Positions 16,360 through 25,390 are shown, counted from the stretch's first letter. The stretch is 64,000 nt of DNA from Dyella acidisoli (GCF_030160295.1 NZ_BSOB01000006.1:150767-214766); one strand, 5' to 3'. The notes: generated by a model not told the origin, from the letters alone. A program made the numbers and translations.

Positions 16360-17061
16360 ATGCCCCCACCAAAGCGGAACCAGCAGAACCCGCAAGGGGT
16401 TATCGTCGTGACCAACCTGCCTCAAGTAAAAATCGACTTCGTCTCCGACGTCGTCTGCCCCTGGTGCGCCATCGGCCTGAAATCGCTCGAACAGGCGCTT
16501 CAGAAGCTGGATGGGGAAGTGACGGCGGAATTGCACTTTCGCCCTTTTGAATTGAATCCGCAGATGCCGCCGGAAGGCGAGGATGTGGCCGAGCATCTGG
16601 CGCACAAATACGGCAGCACGCCGGAGCAGATGTCCAAGAACCAGGAAGCCATCCGCCAGCGTGGTGCATCCGTGGGCTTTACCTTCAACATGGACAAGCG
16701 CAGCCGCATCTACAACACTTTCGATGCGCATCGGTTGCTGCATTGGGCAGAGCTGCAGGGACAGCAGCCGGCGCTGAAGATGGCTTTGCTGGAGGCCTAT
16801 TTCGGTCACGGCGAAGACGTCAGCTCGCATGATGTACTGACTCGGGTAGCTGGCGAGGTGGGGCTGGATGCCGCCGCAGCGCGCGAGGTGCTGGGCAGCG
16901 GTCGCTACGCGGACGAGGTTCGCCAGGAGGAGCGCCTCTACCAGCAGCAAGGTATACGCGCCGTGCCGTCGGTGATCGTCAATGGCAAGTACCTGATTCA
17001 AGGCGGCCAGCCACCTGAAATGTTCGAGCAGACCTTGCGCAAGATCGTGGCGGAGGTTTGA
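16360..17061 (+). CDS. DsbA-family oxidoreductase, FrnE type
   Basis: A 233-residue thioredoxin-fold protein of the cytoplasmic FrnE/DsbA-like family. The active site is CPWC (residues 33-36 from this start), and the cis-proline region is AVPSVIVNGKYLI with GGQPPEMF after it. FrnE-type proteins are two-cysteine disulfide oxidoreductases or isomerases linked to oxidative-stress tolerance. No signal peptide is present. The start is uncertain: the ATG at 16360 is open, but a GTG at 16408 has AAGGGG eight bases upstream and removes a 16-residue leader that lacks family character. Confidence 0.87.
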   Translation: MPPPKRNQQNPQGVIVVTNLPQVKIDFVSDVVCPWCAIGLKSLEQALQKLDGEVTAELHFRPFELNPQMPPEGEDVAEHLAHKYGSTPEQMSKNQEAIRQRGASVGFTFNMDKRSRIYNTFDAHRLLHWAELQGQQPALKMALLEAYFGHGEDVSSHDVLTRVAGEVGLDAAAAREVLGSGRYADEVRQEERLYQQQGIRAVPSVIVNGKYLIQGGQPPEMFEQTLRKIVAEV

Positions 17062-17064
17062 GTC

Positions 17065-17137
17065 AGGTTGGCGGTGAACACCCCAACACGGCAATGACGC
17101 ATGCCATGGTGATGTTGGAGTTTTTACCCCGACTTAC
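17065..17137. repeat. Degenerate palindromic repeat (family R2)
   Basis: A decayed copy of the R2 palindrome: CAGGTTGGCGGTGAACACC on one side and GATGTTGGAGTTTTTACCCC on the other. The decay shows that copies are not all recent. Confidence 0.55.
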
Positions 17138-17158
17138 TTCAGTTTGAGGCGAGGTTGG

Positions 17159-17195
17159 CCCCTCACCCCAACCCTCTCCCCGGAGGGGAGAGGGA
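17159..17195. repeat. C-rich palindromic repeat (family R3)
   Basis: CCCCTCACCCCAACCCTCTC followed by CCCGGAGGGGAGAGGG, between the FrnE-type gene and the FAD oxidoreductase gene. Confidence 0.82.
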
Positions 17196-17246
17196 GAATG
17201 TGGGGCGACGTGAGAGAATACCGCTCCCGCTCAGCCTCATTTTGCA

Positions 17247-18968
17247 ATGCTGCGACTCACCGACATCAAGCTCCCCCTGGACCATCCCGAGGAAGCGCTC
17301 ACCGCTGCCATTCGCGCCAAGTTGCATGTCGGCGCCTCGGCCATTCGCGGCTATTCGGTGTTTCGCCGCGGCTATGACGCCCGCAAGCGCGGGGCGATCC
17401 AGTTGATCTACACGCTGGACGTGGATGTCGCCGACGAAGACAAGCTGCTGGTGCGTTTCGCGGATGATCCGCACGTGCGCCAAACGCCGGATACGAACTA
17501 CCAATTCGTTGCGAAAGCCCCATCGGTATTTTCACGTGACATCCCTGTCACGGAGAGCGAAAGTCAAAAATCGGCCATCCATGGCCGAACTCCTCAAAAA
17601 CACCCACACCGCCCCGTTGTCATCGGCCTGGGCCCATGCGGCTTGTTCGCTGGCTTATTACTGGCACAGATGGGCTTCCGACCCATCATCCTTGAGCGCG
17701 GCAAGGCGGTGCGCGAGCGCACCAAGGACACCTGGGATCTTTGGCGCAAGCGCAATCTGCATCCGGAATCGAACGTGCAGTTCGGCGAAGGTGGTGCGGG
17801 TACGTTTTCGGACGGCAAGCTTTACAGCCAGATTTCCGATCCCAAGCATTACGGCCGCAAAGTGCTTACGGAATTTGTGAAAGCCGGTGCTCCGGAAGAA
17901 ATCATCTATGTGAGCAAGCCGCATATCGGCACCTTCCGCCTGGTGACGATGGTGGAGAACATGCGCAACACCATCGAAGCCTTGGGTGGCGAAATTCGCT
18001 TCGAGCATCGCGTCGACGACCTGCAGGTTGAAACCGACGCCGACGGTGTTCGCTACGTTCGCGGCGTAACGTTGGCGAACGGCGAGCAGATACGTACGGA
18101 TCATGTGGTACTGGCGCTAGGCCACAGTGCGCGCGATACGGTTGCCATGCTGCATCAACGCGACGTGTATCTGGAAGCCAAGCCCTTTTCGATCGGTTTT
18201 CGTGTGGAGCATCCGCAGTCGATGGTCGACCGCGATCGCTTCGGCTCACAGGCAGGTCATCCGCTGCTTGGGGCGGCGGATTACAAATTGGTGCATCACT
18301 GCCGCAACGGCCGTTCGGTCTACAGCTTCTGCATGTGCCCAGGCGGGACAGTGGTTGCTGCCACCAGTGAACCCGGCCGCGTGGTGACCAACGGCATGAG
18401 CCAATATTCGCGCAATGAACGCAACGCGAATGCGGCCATTGTGGTGGGTATCGAGCCCAACGACTTCGCTCCCTATGACAGCAGTGGCAGTCCGCTGGCC
18501 GGCATCGCTTTGCAGCGCGAGCTGGAAAGCCGTGCATTCGACCTCGGTGGCGGAACCTATGAAGCACCGGGCCAGCTCATTGGAGACTTTCTCGCCGGCA
18601 AGGCATCAACCGTGCTTGGCGACATCATGCCTTCCTACAAGCCCGGCGTGCACCTCACCGATCTATCGACAGCACTGCCGGACTATGCCGTGGAAGCCAT
18701 TCGCGAGGCGATGCCCGCGTTCGATCGCAAGATAAAAGGTTTCGCACGAGCAGATGCTATTTTCACCGGCGTAGAAACGCGCACCTCTTCGCCAGTTCGC
18801 ATACGCCGCAATGACGATGATCTGCAGAGCCTCAACACACGCGGGTTGTTTCCGGCCGGTGAAGGTGCTGGCTACGCAGGCGGCATTCTCTCCGCGGGCG
18901 TGGACGGTATTCGCGTAGCTGAAGCCGTAGCGCTAAGCATCACACAGCAAGAAGTGCATGCTTACTGA
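17247..18968 (+). CDS. NAD(P)/FAD-dependent oxidoreductase (COG2509 type)
   Basis: A 573-residue flavoprotein. An N-terminal extension of about 110 residues, unlike simple dehydrogenases, precedes the FAD-binding Rossmann fold VVIGLGPCGLFAGLLLA (about 124-140) and the ILERG end of its second strand. The C-terminal FAD block is LFPAGEGAGYAGGILSAGVD. The family is widespread, is often annotated as uncharacterised FAD-dependent dehydrogenase, and has no agreed reaction. The last 11 bases overlap dinG, which in turn overlaps hutD, so the three are almost certainly one transcript. Confidence 0.85.
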   Translation: MLRLTDIKLPLDHPEEALTAAIRAKLHVGASAIRGYSVFRRGYDARKRGAIQLIYTLDVDVADEDKLLVRFADDPHVRQTPDTNYQFVAKAPSVFSRDIPVTESESQKSAIHGRTPQKHPHRPVVIGLGPCGLFAGLLLAQMGFRPIILERGKAVRERTKDTWDLWRKRNLHPESNVQFGEGGAGTFSDGKLYSQISDPKHYGRKVLTEFVKAGAPEEIIYVSKPHIGTFRLVTMVENMRNTIEALGGEIRFEHRVDDLQVETDADGVRYVRGVTLANGEQIRTDHVVLALGHSARDTVAMLHQRDVYLEAKPFSIGFRVEHPQSMVDRDRFGSQAGHPLLGAADYKLVHHCRNGRSVYSFCMCPGGTVVAATSEPGRVVTNGMSQYSRNERNANAAIVVGIEPNDFAPYDSSGSPLAGIALQRELESRAFDLGGGTYEAPGQLIGDFLAGKASTVLGDIMPSYKPGVHLTDLSTALPDYAVEAIREAMPAFDRKIKGFARADAIFTGVETRTSSPVRIRRNDDDLQSLNTRGLFPAGEGAGYAGGILSAGVDGIRVAEAVALSITQQEVHAY

Positions 18969-21060
18969 CGCAACCAAAGACAGTATTCGCGAAGCCTATG
19001 CGCGAGTGAAAGACGGCTTACCCGGTTTCCGCGCACGTGCGGCGCAAACGCGCATGATTGCAGAAGTGGCCAAGGCACTGGCGCAAGGTGGCGGCGCGGC
19101 GGTGATCGAAGCGCCGACTGGCACCGGCAAATCCATGGCGTATTTGATTGCCGGTGTGGAAGCGGCGCGTGCGCTCAAGAAGAAGCTGCTGATCGCCACC
19201 GCAACCGTCGCTTTGCAAGAACAGTTGGTGGAGCGCGATATCCCGCTGTACTTGAAACTCAACGGTTGCGAACTGAAAGTGGCGCTTGCCAAAGGACGCG
19301 GCCGTTATCTTTGCCCACGCAATCTACGCATGGCCGGCAACAGTCTTGCCGAAAGCGCGCAGATGGGCCTTGGGCTGGATGCGGATCTCGCGTTATGGAG
19401 CAAACCTCCGGCAGAACGCGACAAGCAGGTACTGCGCAAACTCGCCGACACCTTCGACCGCAACGAGTGGAACGGTGACATGGATGCCGCGCCTGAAACG
19501 CCCGGCGACATGCTGCGCGCGATGATCACCACCAGCACCGGCGGCTGCACCGCCCGCCGCTGCGCGTACTTCATGCAATGCCCGTTTTTCGCCGCGCGCC
19601 GCGCTGCGGCTGATGCGGACATCATTGTCGCCAATCAGGATCTGGTGCTTTCCGATCTCACCTTGTCCAGCGGCGAGGAAAGTTGGGGCGGCGTTTTTCT
19701 GCCCAAGCCGGAAGAAACGCTGTATGTGTTCGACGAAGCGCATCACATGCCCAGCAAGACCATCGACCGCGGCGCCGCCGATGTCATGCTCGGCACAGCG
19801 GTTCGGCAGATCAGCCGCCTTGGCCGCCAGGTGCATGCAGCCTATTCGCTTACCGACAAAGAAGTTATCGGCAAGCTCACACTCGACGCAGGCGATCAAA
19901 AACTGCAGGAGCTGAGCGACGCACTAGAGGCATTGGAAAAGGAAATCCGCCAATCGTGGATGCCGGACCCAGCAGAAACCGAACCGGTGTATCGCGGCTC
20001 GCTGGGGCAACTGCCCGACAACTGGGTCCAACAGGCCACTTTCCTCTACATTGCGGCTTCTGAAGTGCAACGCTGGCTCACCGCAGTGCGCCGCACCGTC
20101 ACTGAGATGAGCGAGGGTGGCCCCACGCAGGAAGCCTTGGCGCGCGAACTAGGCATGGCGCTGGAACGCATCGATCGCCAGGTGCGCACGTGGCGCGCGT
20201 GGTCCAGCGATGATCCGGAACATGCGCCGCCGCTCGCTCGTTGGGTCACGCTATCTAACGACCAGCAACTGGTTTGCCACGCCTCCGCGGTTTCTGCAGG
20301 CGCACTGCTGCGCAATATTCTCTGGGACAACGCCAGCGCCGTGGTGATGACGTCGGCCACGTTGAGCGTGGGCGGCAATTTCCGCGGTTTTGCCGATGCA
20401 GTGGGTTTGCCGGATGATGCGGTTACCGTAAGCCTGCCTTCGCCCTTCGATCTTGGTGCGCAAGCGCGCCTGGAAATACCCGCGGTATCCGCGCTGCCCG
20501 ACGCACGCGAACAACACGCACAGGAAATCACCGAGTGGCTGGCCGAGCATCTTGACTGGGACGCCGGCAACCTGGTGCTGTTCACCTCACGCGCGAAACT
20601 GGAACGCGTGTTGCAGCGCCTGCCGATCGACAAGGTACGCAAGGTGCGCGCGCAGGGCTCACTGGGCAAAACGCAATTGATCGCCGAGCACGTTGCGGCG
20701 ATCGAAGCCGGCAAGGGCAGCACACTGTTCGGACTGGCATCATTTGGTGAAGGTCTGGATCTACCCGGCAAGCTGTGCGAAACGGTCGTGATCACGCAAT
20801 TGCCGTTCGCCGTGCCGACCGATCCCGTCGGCGCCACCTACGCCGAATGGCTGGAATCGCGCGGACGCAATCCCTTCATGGAAGTCGCCGTACCGGAAGC
20901 CACCCGTTTGCTGATCCAATACTGCGGCCGCCTGATTCGCAGCGAGACCGACCGCGGCCGCATCGTGCTGCTGGATCGACGCGTCATCACGCGGCAATAC
21001 GGCAGCCAGATGCTAAAAGCCCTGCCACCGTTCCAGCGTGTGATCGAGCGTACTGCATGA
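18958..21060 (+). CDS. dinG: ATP-dependent DNA helicase DinG
   Basis: A 700-residue XPD-like superfamily 2 helicase. Walker A is APTGTGKS (about 52-59) and the DEAH box is at 259-262. The iron-sulfur cluster cysteines are Cys119 (RYLCP), Cys197, Cys202 and Cys208 (CTARRC...QCP), the four-cysteine pattern of DinG. The C-terminal motif VI region is QYCGRLIRSETDRGRI. DinG unwinds R-loops and D-loops and is linked to damage repair and replication-transcription conflicts. The gene begins inside the end of the FAD oxidoreductase gene and its stop overlaps the hutD start (ATGA). Confidence 0.95.
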   Translation: MLTDATKDSIREAYARVKDGLPGFRARAAQTRMIAEVAKALAQGGGAAVIEAPTGTGKSMAYLIAGVEAARALKKKLLIATATVALQEQLVERDIPLYLKLNGCELKVALAKGRGRYLCPRNLRMAGNSLAESAQMGLGLDADLALWSKPPAERDKQVLRKLADTFDRNEWNGDMDAAPETPGDMLRAMITTSTGGCTARRCAYFMQCPFFAARRAAADADIIVANQDLVLSDLTLSSGEESWGGVFLPKPEETLYVFDEAHHMPSKTIDRGAADVMLGTAVRQISRLGRQVHAAYSLTDKEVIGKLTLDAGDQKLQELSDALEALEKEIRQSWMPDPAETEPVYRGSLGQLPDNWVQQATFLYIAASEVQRWLTAVRRTVTEMSEGGPTQEALARELGMALERIDRQVRTWRAWSSDDPEHAPPLARWVTLSNDQQLVCHASAVSAGALLRNILWDNASAVVMTSATLSVGGNFRGFADAVGLPDDAVTVSLPSPFDLGAQARLEIPAVSALPDAREQHAQEITEWLAEHLDWDAGNLVLFTSRAKLERVLQRLPIDKVRKVRAQGSLGKTQLIAEHVAAIEAGKGSTLFGLASFGEGLDLPGKLCETVVITQLPFAVPTDPVGATYAEWLESRGRNPFMEVAVPEATRLLIQYCGRLIRSETDRGRIVLLDRRVITRQYGSQMLKALPPFQRVIERTA

Positions 21061-21617
21061 GCATCATCCGCCTGCGCGATTGTCCTGCCGTGCCATGGAA
21101 GAACGGCATGGGACGCACACGTGAATTGGCTATCCATCCTGCCGGAGCCGGCATGGGGGATTTCATCTGGCGAGTGAGCGTGGCTGAAGTGGATAGCGCG
21201 GCGCCGTTTTCTTCGTTCGAGGGCGTCGATCGCTACATCGCGCTGTTGGAAGGCGCAGGTTTTACGATGACGCTGGATGATGGTCGCAGTCATGCTCTCA
21301 CTGAACCTTTCTCGCCTTTTGCATTTCCGGGTGAAGCGAAAGTGACGATTGCGCTGCAAGGCGGCTCCACGCGCGATTTCAACCTGATGTTGCGTCGCTC
21401 GAAAGCACGCGGCGAGCTGGTGACTTGGGAAGATCCAGGCCGGCAGGTGGTCGACGATGCGGTTGCGCTGATCTACTGCGCACGCGGGCATGTCGATACG
21501 TCCGATGGGCGCCTGCAGCCTGGGGATGCGTGGTTGCCTACGCCTTCAACGGGGCGCGTTGCGCTGGATCGCGGGACGTTGGCACTTGTCGCGCGGGTGG
21601 AATTGCTGGGTAATTAG
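21057..21617 (+). CDS. HutD/Ves family cupin protein
   Basis: A 186-residue protein of the HutD (Ves) family, a double-cupin fold. It starts MSIIRLRDCPAVPWKNGMGR and continues with FIWRVSVAEVDSAAPFSSFEGVDRYIALLEG, both typical for the family. HutD is often found with histidine-utilisation genes, where it may act as a regulator or scavenger, and Ves in E. coli is cold-inducible; no hut gene is nearby. The ATG overlaps the dinG stop by four bases, so the longer open frame is not needed. A large nested hairpin begins 13 bases after the stop. Confidence 0.88.
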   Translation: MSIIRLRDCPAVPWKNGMGRTRELAIHPAGAGMGDFIWRVSVAEVDSAAPFSSFEGVDRYIALLEGAGFTMTLDDGRSHALTEPFSPFAFPGEAKVTIALQGGSTRDFNLMLRRSKARGELVTWEDPGRQVVDDAVALIYCARGHVDTSDGRLQPGDAWLPTPSTGRVALDRGTLALVARVELLGN

Positions 21618-21630
21618 TAGTCGGCATCGT

Positions 21631-21812
21631 CGTCATTGACCAGCTTCGCTGTTGTAAAGCGCCTCGGCGAAGAAGGGCGTAGGTTGGGTTAGCGCAGCGT
21701 AACCCAACAGGTCTTGCCAAACGCGATGGAATCGTTGGGTTACGCTAGCGCTAACCCAACCTACTCCGGCCTTCGCCGAGGCGCTTTACAACAGCGAAGC
21801 TGGTCAATGACG
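21631..21812. repeat. 182-base nested hairpin enclosing an R1 repeat
   Basis: Perfect 42-base outer arms (21631-21672 and 21771-21812) enclose an R1 palindrome (arms 21679-21708 and 21734-21764). Apart from a small internal loop, nearly the whole element folds back on itself. The outer arm includes TTCGCTGTTGTAAAGCGCC and the REP core CGGCGAAG. It lies between hutD and nnrU, both on the forward strand. Confidence 0.92.
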
Positions 21813-21872
21813 GTGAGGTAGTTGTAAGGCATTTCGGCTAGATCCCGCTCCCTTGCGCTTGAGGTTCCCACC

Positions 21873-22451
21873 ATGCTCGTGCTGATCCTCGGTCTTATTA
21901 TTTTCATCGGCTTGCATTCCATCCGCATCGTCGCCAACGACTGGCGCACGCAGCAGATCGAGCGTATCGGCCTCAATCGGTGGAAGGCCATTTACTCCAT
22001 CGTTGCAGCGGTTGGTCTCGTGCTAATCGTCGTCGGCTTCATCATGGCAAAGCGGCATATTGTGCCGTTGTATGTGCCACCGGCATGGTTACGGCATCTC
22101 AACGGCTTGTTCATGCTGATCGCACTGATCCTGTTTCCCGCTGCACGCGTGCCGAACAACTCCATCAAGGCCAGGCTGCATCATCCGCAGGTGCTGGCAG
22201 TGAAAACCTGGTCGTTCGGCCACCTGCTCGCTACCGGCATGCTGCATGACGTGGTGTTGTTCGGTGCATTCTTCGTTTGGTCTGTGGTTTTATTTGCAGC
22301 TTCGCGCCGGCGCGACCGGCTCAACGGCACGGCCTATCCCCCCGGAACGGTGAAGGGCACCGTGATAGCCGTCGTGGCAGGCATTGTGCTCTGGACCTTG
22401 TTCGCGTTCGGGCTGCATAACTTCCTGTTTGGCGTGAACCCGATGGCGTGA
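21873..22451 (+). CDS. NnrU family membrane protein
   Basis: A 192-residue integral membrane protein with five to six helices, matching NnrU. It starts with MLVLILGLIIFIGLHSIRI, and LHHPQVLAVKTWSFGHLLATG is the conserved central block. NnrU is named from denitrification regulons in alphaproteobacteria and is related to plant zeta-carotene isomerase (Z-ISO), a haem-using membrane enzyme; the histidines in GLHS, LHHPQ and FGHLL could be haem ligands. No denitrification genes are in the window, so the role is open. Confidence 0.87.
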   Translation: MLVLILGLIIFIGLHSIRIVANDWRTQQIERIGLNRWKAIYSIVAAVGLVLIVVGFIMAKRHIVPLYVPPAWLRHLNGLFMLIALILFPAARVPNNSIKARLHHPQVLAVKTWSFGHLLATGMLHDVVLFGAFFVWSVVLFAASRRRDRLNGTAYPPGTVKGTVIAVVAGIVLWTLFAFGLHNFLFGVNPMA

Positions 22452-22528
22452 CAGGTGCCGATGGTCATCTACGCCGGCATGCCGGGCAGCGTTATAGTCG
22501 TGCCGTCCAATAGATGGAGGTGACGCCC

Positions 22529-22723
22529 ATGGTTGGCTTTCTGCTCTGGTTGGTGCTGCTGGTGTTCTGCTGGCCGCTCGCGCTGCTTGCGCTGGTGCTG
22601 TACCCCATCGTGTGGCTGCTGTTGCTGCCGTTCCGGTTGGTTGGTATCACGATGAATGCCGTGTTCGCCTTTCTAAAAGCGCTACTGATGCTGCCTGCGC
22701 GGGTATTACGCGGGCCGGCATAA
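22529..22723 (+). CDS. Small hydrophobic membrane protein
   Basis: A 64-residue protein that is almost wholly hydrophobic, with two helices (about residues 2-33 and 35-55). A very good Shine-Dalgarno, GGAGGTGACGCCC, precedes the ATG at 22529, which supports real translation; the open frame also allows an ATG at 22514 but that would put the Shine-Dalgarno inside the gene. I do not recognise the family. An R3-type repeat begins right after its stop. Confidence 0.6.
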   Translation: MVGFLLWLVLLVFCWPLALLALVLYPIVWLLLLPFRLVGITMNAVFAFLKALLMLPARVLRGPA

Positions 22724-22724
22724 G

Positions 22725-22850
22725 CTCCCTCCCCTGCGTGCAGGGGAAGGCCGGGGTGGGGTTGCACGAGCTTGCCGCATAGATTGAATTCATCGCGAGG
22801 TTGCTCCACCCCACCCCAACCCTCCCCTACTGCACGTAGGGGAGGGAGCC
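22725..22850. repeat. Long divergent R3-type palindrome
   Basis: CTCCCTCCCCTGCGTGCAGGGG at one end and the inverted CCCCTACTGCACGTAGGGGA at the other, with internal GGTGGGG / CCCCACC arms. It is a larger variant of R3 and lies between the small membrane protein gene and the convergent ester hydrolase gene. Confidence 0.78.
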
Positions 22851-22873
22851 GGTTTTGGACGAGCTGAATCCTC

Positions 22874-24799
22874 TTACTGCACCGACACCACCGGCAAGCT
22901 GACAAAGCTCGCATGTTCCGGCGTATGCCACACGCGCTGCGTGGCCTTCACGTAATCACTCGACTTCGCATCGAAGATATTCGGCACAAAGGTTTGCGGA
23001 TTGCGGTCGTAAAGCGGGAACAAGCTGGATTGCACCTGCACCATGATGCGGTGGCCTGGTTCGAATACGTGGTTCACCGTGGGCAGACGGAAACTGTATG
23101 CCAGCGGTGTATTTGCTTCAATCGCCTGCGGATGCTCAAAGCTGGTGCGATAACGGCCGCGGAAAATATCCAGCGAAATCGGCAGCTCGTAACCACCCAT
23201 GCCAGGGTTCGAAGGCACGGTGTCGGGATAGACATCGATGATCTTCACCACCCAATCGCTATCCGTGCCGCTGGTCGACGCCACCAGATTCACTTGCGGC
23301 GCACCACTGACGCGTACGGGTGAATTCAGCGTCTCGCTCACGTAGGTGAGCACATCCGGACGGTCATCGACGAAGCGTTGATCGTTAAGCAGCCAGCGCG
23401 TCCATGCTTCATGATCGGAGCCCACCACCGGCCGTGGCTGATACGGCACCGGCTTGGCCGGATCGGAAACGTACTCATCGTAGTTTGCATCGCCGGCTTT
23501 TGGCGCGTCGAACGAAACGCGGCCATTCGCCAGCAGGTAAAGCGGCTTGGCCGTGGCATCGCAACCCTGATCGCACGAGAGCGGCCAATGCGTGAAACGA
23601 TCCCAATGATTCTCGCCGGTGTTGTAGATCAGCACGGGCGGGGTATCGGCTTTCGGTGCGCCATCCTTGAGATATTGATTGAAGAACGGCAACAACACAT
23701 CACGCCGGAATTGCAGTGCGGTGTCGCCATCCCATTTCATCGGCCCGAGTTCGCTGCCGTCGTAATTCACCTGGCTGTGGCGCCATGGACCCATCACCAG
23801 GTAATTCATGGTGTTGCTGCTGTCTTTCGGCTCCATCGCCTCGTAACTGTGAATAGCGCCATACATGTCCTCCTGATCCCACAGGCCCTGGATCCACATG
23901 GTGGGCACTTTGAGCGGCTGTTGCGCCATGGTTTTATCGAGCGCCTGCGCCGACCAGAACTGCGTATAGGCCGCGTTTTCGTGAATCTTGCGCCAGAACG
24001 GTAATCCATCCAGTCCATGGTGGCGTGCGTAATCACCCGCCGAGCCTGCGCGCAGGAAATTGCCGTAATCGTCGTGCCCCTGGCGCGGAATGATGTAGCC
24101 CTTGGCACGCACAGTTGTCTGGGCGGTGATGTAGTCGAAATTGGTCTGACGGAAAGCGCCGTAATGGAACCAGTCGTCGCCCATCCAGCCATCCACCATC
24201 GGGCTTTCCGGCGCAGCGACCTTCAGGGCGGGATGCGGATCGACCAGCGCCATCACCACCGTGAAGCCTTCGTACGATGAACCGAGCATGCCGACTTTGC
24301 CGTTCGATTCGGGAATGTTCTTCGACAGCCATGCGATGGTGTCATAGGCATCGGTGGATTCATCCACCTTGCCGTGATTGAGCGGGCCACGCAGCGGCAA
24401 GGTCATCACGTACGTGCCTTCGGAACCGTATTTGCCGCGGATGTCCTGGAACACGCGGATGTAACCGGCTTTGACGAACACCTCATCGCCTTGTGGCAGC
24501 AAATCCAGCATGTGCGAAGAGTTCGTGCGCTCGGTGCGTCCATCCGCGTTGTACGGCGTGCGCGTGAGCAGGATCGGCGCGTTATTTGCGCCCTTCGGAA
24601 TCACGATCACGGTGTGCAACTTCACACCGTCGCGCATCGGGACCATCACTACGCGCTTGATGTAATCGTTGGCGTTGGTTGGCGCGGTGAAGTTGGGCGG
24701 AATGTCCGGCGTCATCGACGCCGTCTGCGCATGCACGCCGGCGGCCATCAAACCCATGGCAAGCGCCGCGCACGAAAACAGGGAACGAATCGGGTGCAT
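22874..24799 (-). CDS. Alpha-amino acid ester hydrolase (CocE/NonD family)
   Basis: A 641-residue secreted hydrolase with a signal peptide (about 1-24, ending VHA-Q). The nucleophile motif is GSSYEG with Ser175, and the other triad members are Asp308 (GLWDQED) and His341 (GPWRHSQ). The acidic 'carboxylate cluster' that defines alpha-amino acid ester hydrolases is present as Asp209, Glu310 and Asp311. These positions are all one off from those I recall for the Xanthomonas citri enzyme. Such enzymes take amino-acid esters and beta-lactam side chains such as ampicillin's. The C-terminal jellyroll (from about 430) is typical. It is periplasmic, alone and convergent with a small membrane protein gene. 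Confidence 0.9.
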   Translation of the reverse strand: MHPIRSLFSCAALAMGLMAAGVHAQTASMTPDIPPNFTAPTNANDYIKRVVMVPMRDGVKLHTVIVIPKGANNAPILLTRTPYNADGRTERTNSSHMLDLLPQGDEVFVKAGYIRVFQDIRGKYGSEGTYVMTLPLRGPLNHGKVDESTDAYDTIAWLSKNIPESNGKVGMLGSSYEGFTVVMALVDPHPALKVAAPESPMVDGWMGDDWFHYGAFRQTNFDYITAQTTVRAKGYIIPRQGHDDYGNFLRAGSAGDYARHHGLDGLPFWRKIHENAAYTQFWSAQALDKTMAQQPLKVPTMWIQGLWDQEDMYGAIHSYEAMEPKDSSNTMNYLVMGPWRHSQVNYDGSELGPMKWDGDTALQFRRDVLLPFFNQYLKDGAPKADTPPVLIYNTGENHWDRFTHWPLSCDQGCDATAKPLYLLANGRVSFDAPKAGDANYDEYVSDPAKPVPYQPRPVVGSDHEAWTRWLLNDQRFVDDRPDVLTYVSETLNSPVRVSGAPQVNLVASTSGTDSDWVVKIIDVYPDTVPSNPGMGGYELPISLDIFRGRYRTSFEHPQAIEANTPLAYSFRLPTVNHVFEPGHRIMVQVQSSLFPLYDRNPQTFVPNIFDAKSSDYVKATQRVWHTPEHASFVSLPVVSVQ

Positions 24800-24913
24800 G
24801 AAAATCTCCGCGGCATCAGCCGCCCATACCCTGACGGCTGATGCATTCGATGTGGGGAATGCTGCTCTCCCGGCAGCACCCAGACTTTAGGCCATCCCGC
24901 CCACCACGCGTGC

Positions 24914-25390
24914 ATGACTTCCTGCACTACCTCTTGCAATTACGTGCCGCCGGAGCAGGATGTAAGCCTGAGTTACCGCTGGACCAGTACCTTGCAAGCC
25001 GTCGACACCCTCACGCCCTGCCCTTGCGGCCATCACACCAGTTACACGCGTTGCTGCGGTCCGCTGCACGATGGCGCCATCGCAAGCACGGCCGAGGCGC
25101 TGATGCGATCGCGCTATAGCGCCTATGTGCTCAAACGCGAAGATTATCTGCTGGCAACCTGGCACCCCAGCACACGGCCGGCCAGCCTGAAGCTGGCAGC
25201 GCAGCAACCCTCACCCACCTGGCTGGGGCTGGACGTAAAGCAGCATAAACAGGATGGCGAGCACGCCACGGTGGAATTCATTGCACGCCTGCGCTACGGC
25301 GGCGGCAAGGCGCAGCGCATGCACGAGATCAGCCGCTTCGTGCGTGACCAGGGGCGCTGGTATTACGTGGATGGGCAGTTTCCGGAGTAG
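24914..25390 (+). CDS. ychJ: YchJ family SEC-C motif protein
   Basis: A 158-residue protein with the YchJ layout: an N-terminal zinc-binding SEC-C-like motif CPCGHHTSYTRCC (about 36-48) and the following domain RSRYSAYVLKREDYLLATWH with the C-terminal NTF2-like part ending in WYYVDGQF. The family's function is unknown. The first 30 residues have no family match; a later start (GTG near 24944 or TTG just before the CPCG motif) is likely, since YchJ normally begins within a few residues of the cysteine motif. The stop codon TAG lies in the R2 palindrome shared with the convergent NRDE gene. Confidence 0.82.
   Translation: MTSCTTSCNYVPPEQDVSLSYRWTSTLQAVDTLTPCPCGHHTSYTRCCGPLHDGAIASTAEALMRSRYSAYVLKREDYLLATWHPSTRPASLKLAAQQPSPTWLGLDVKQHKQDGEHATVEFIARLRYGGGKAQRMHEISRFVRDQGRWYYVDGQFPE

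Noticed and set aside
16311-16550. Small forward frame in the FrnE region
   Set aside because: It overlaps the FrnE-type gene in another frame and has no protein features.
22725-22850. CRISPR-like or tandem-repeat array
   Set aside because: It is a single inverted repeat, not direct repeats with spacers; no cas genes are present.
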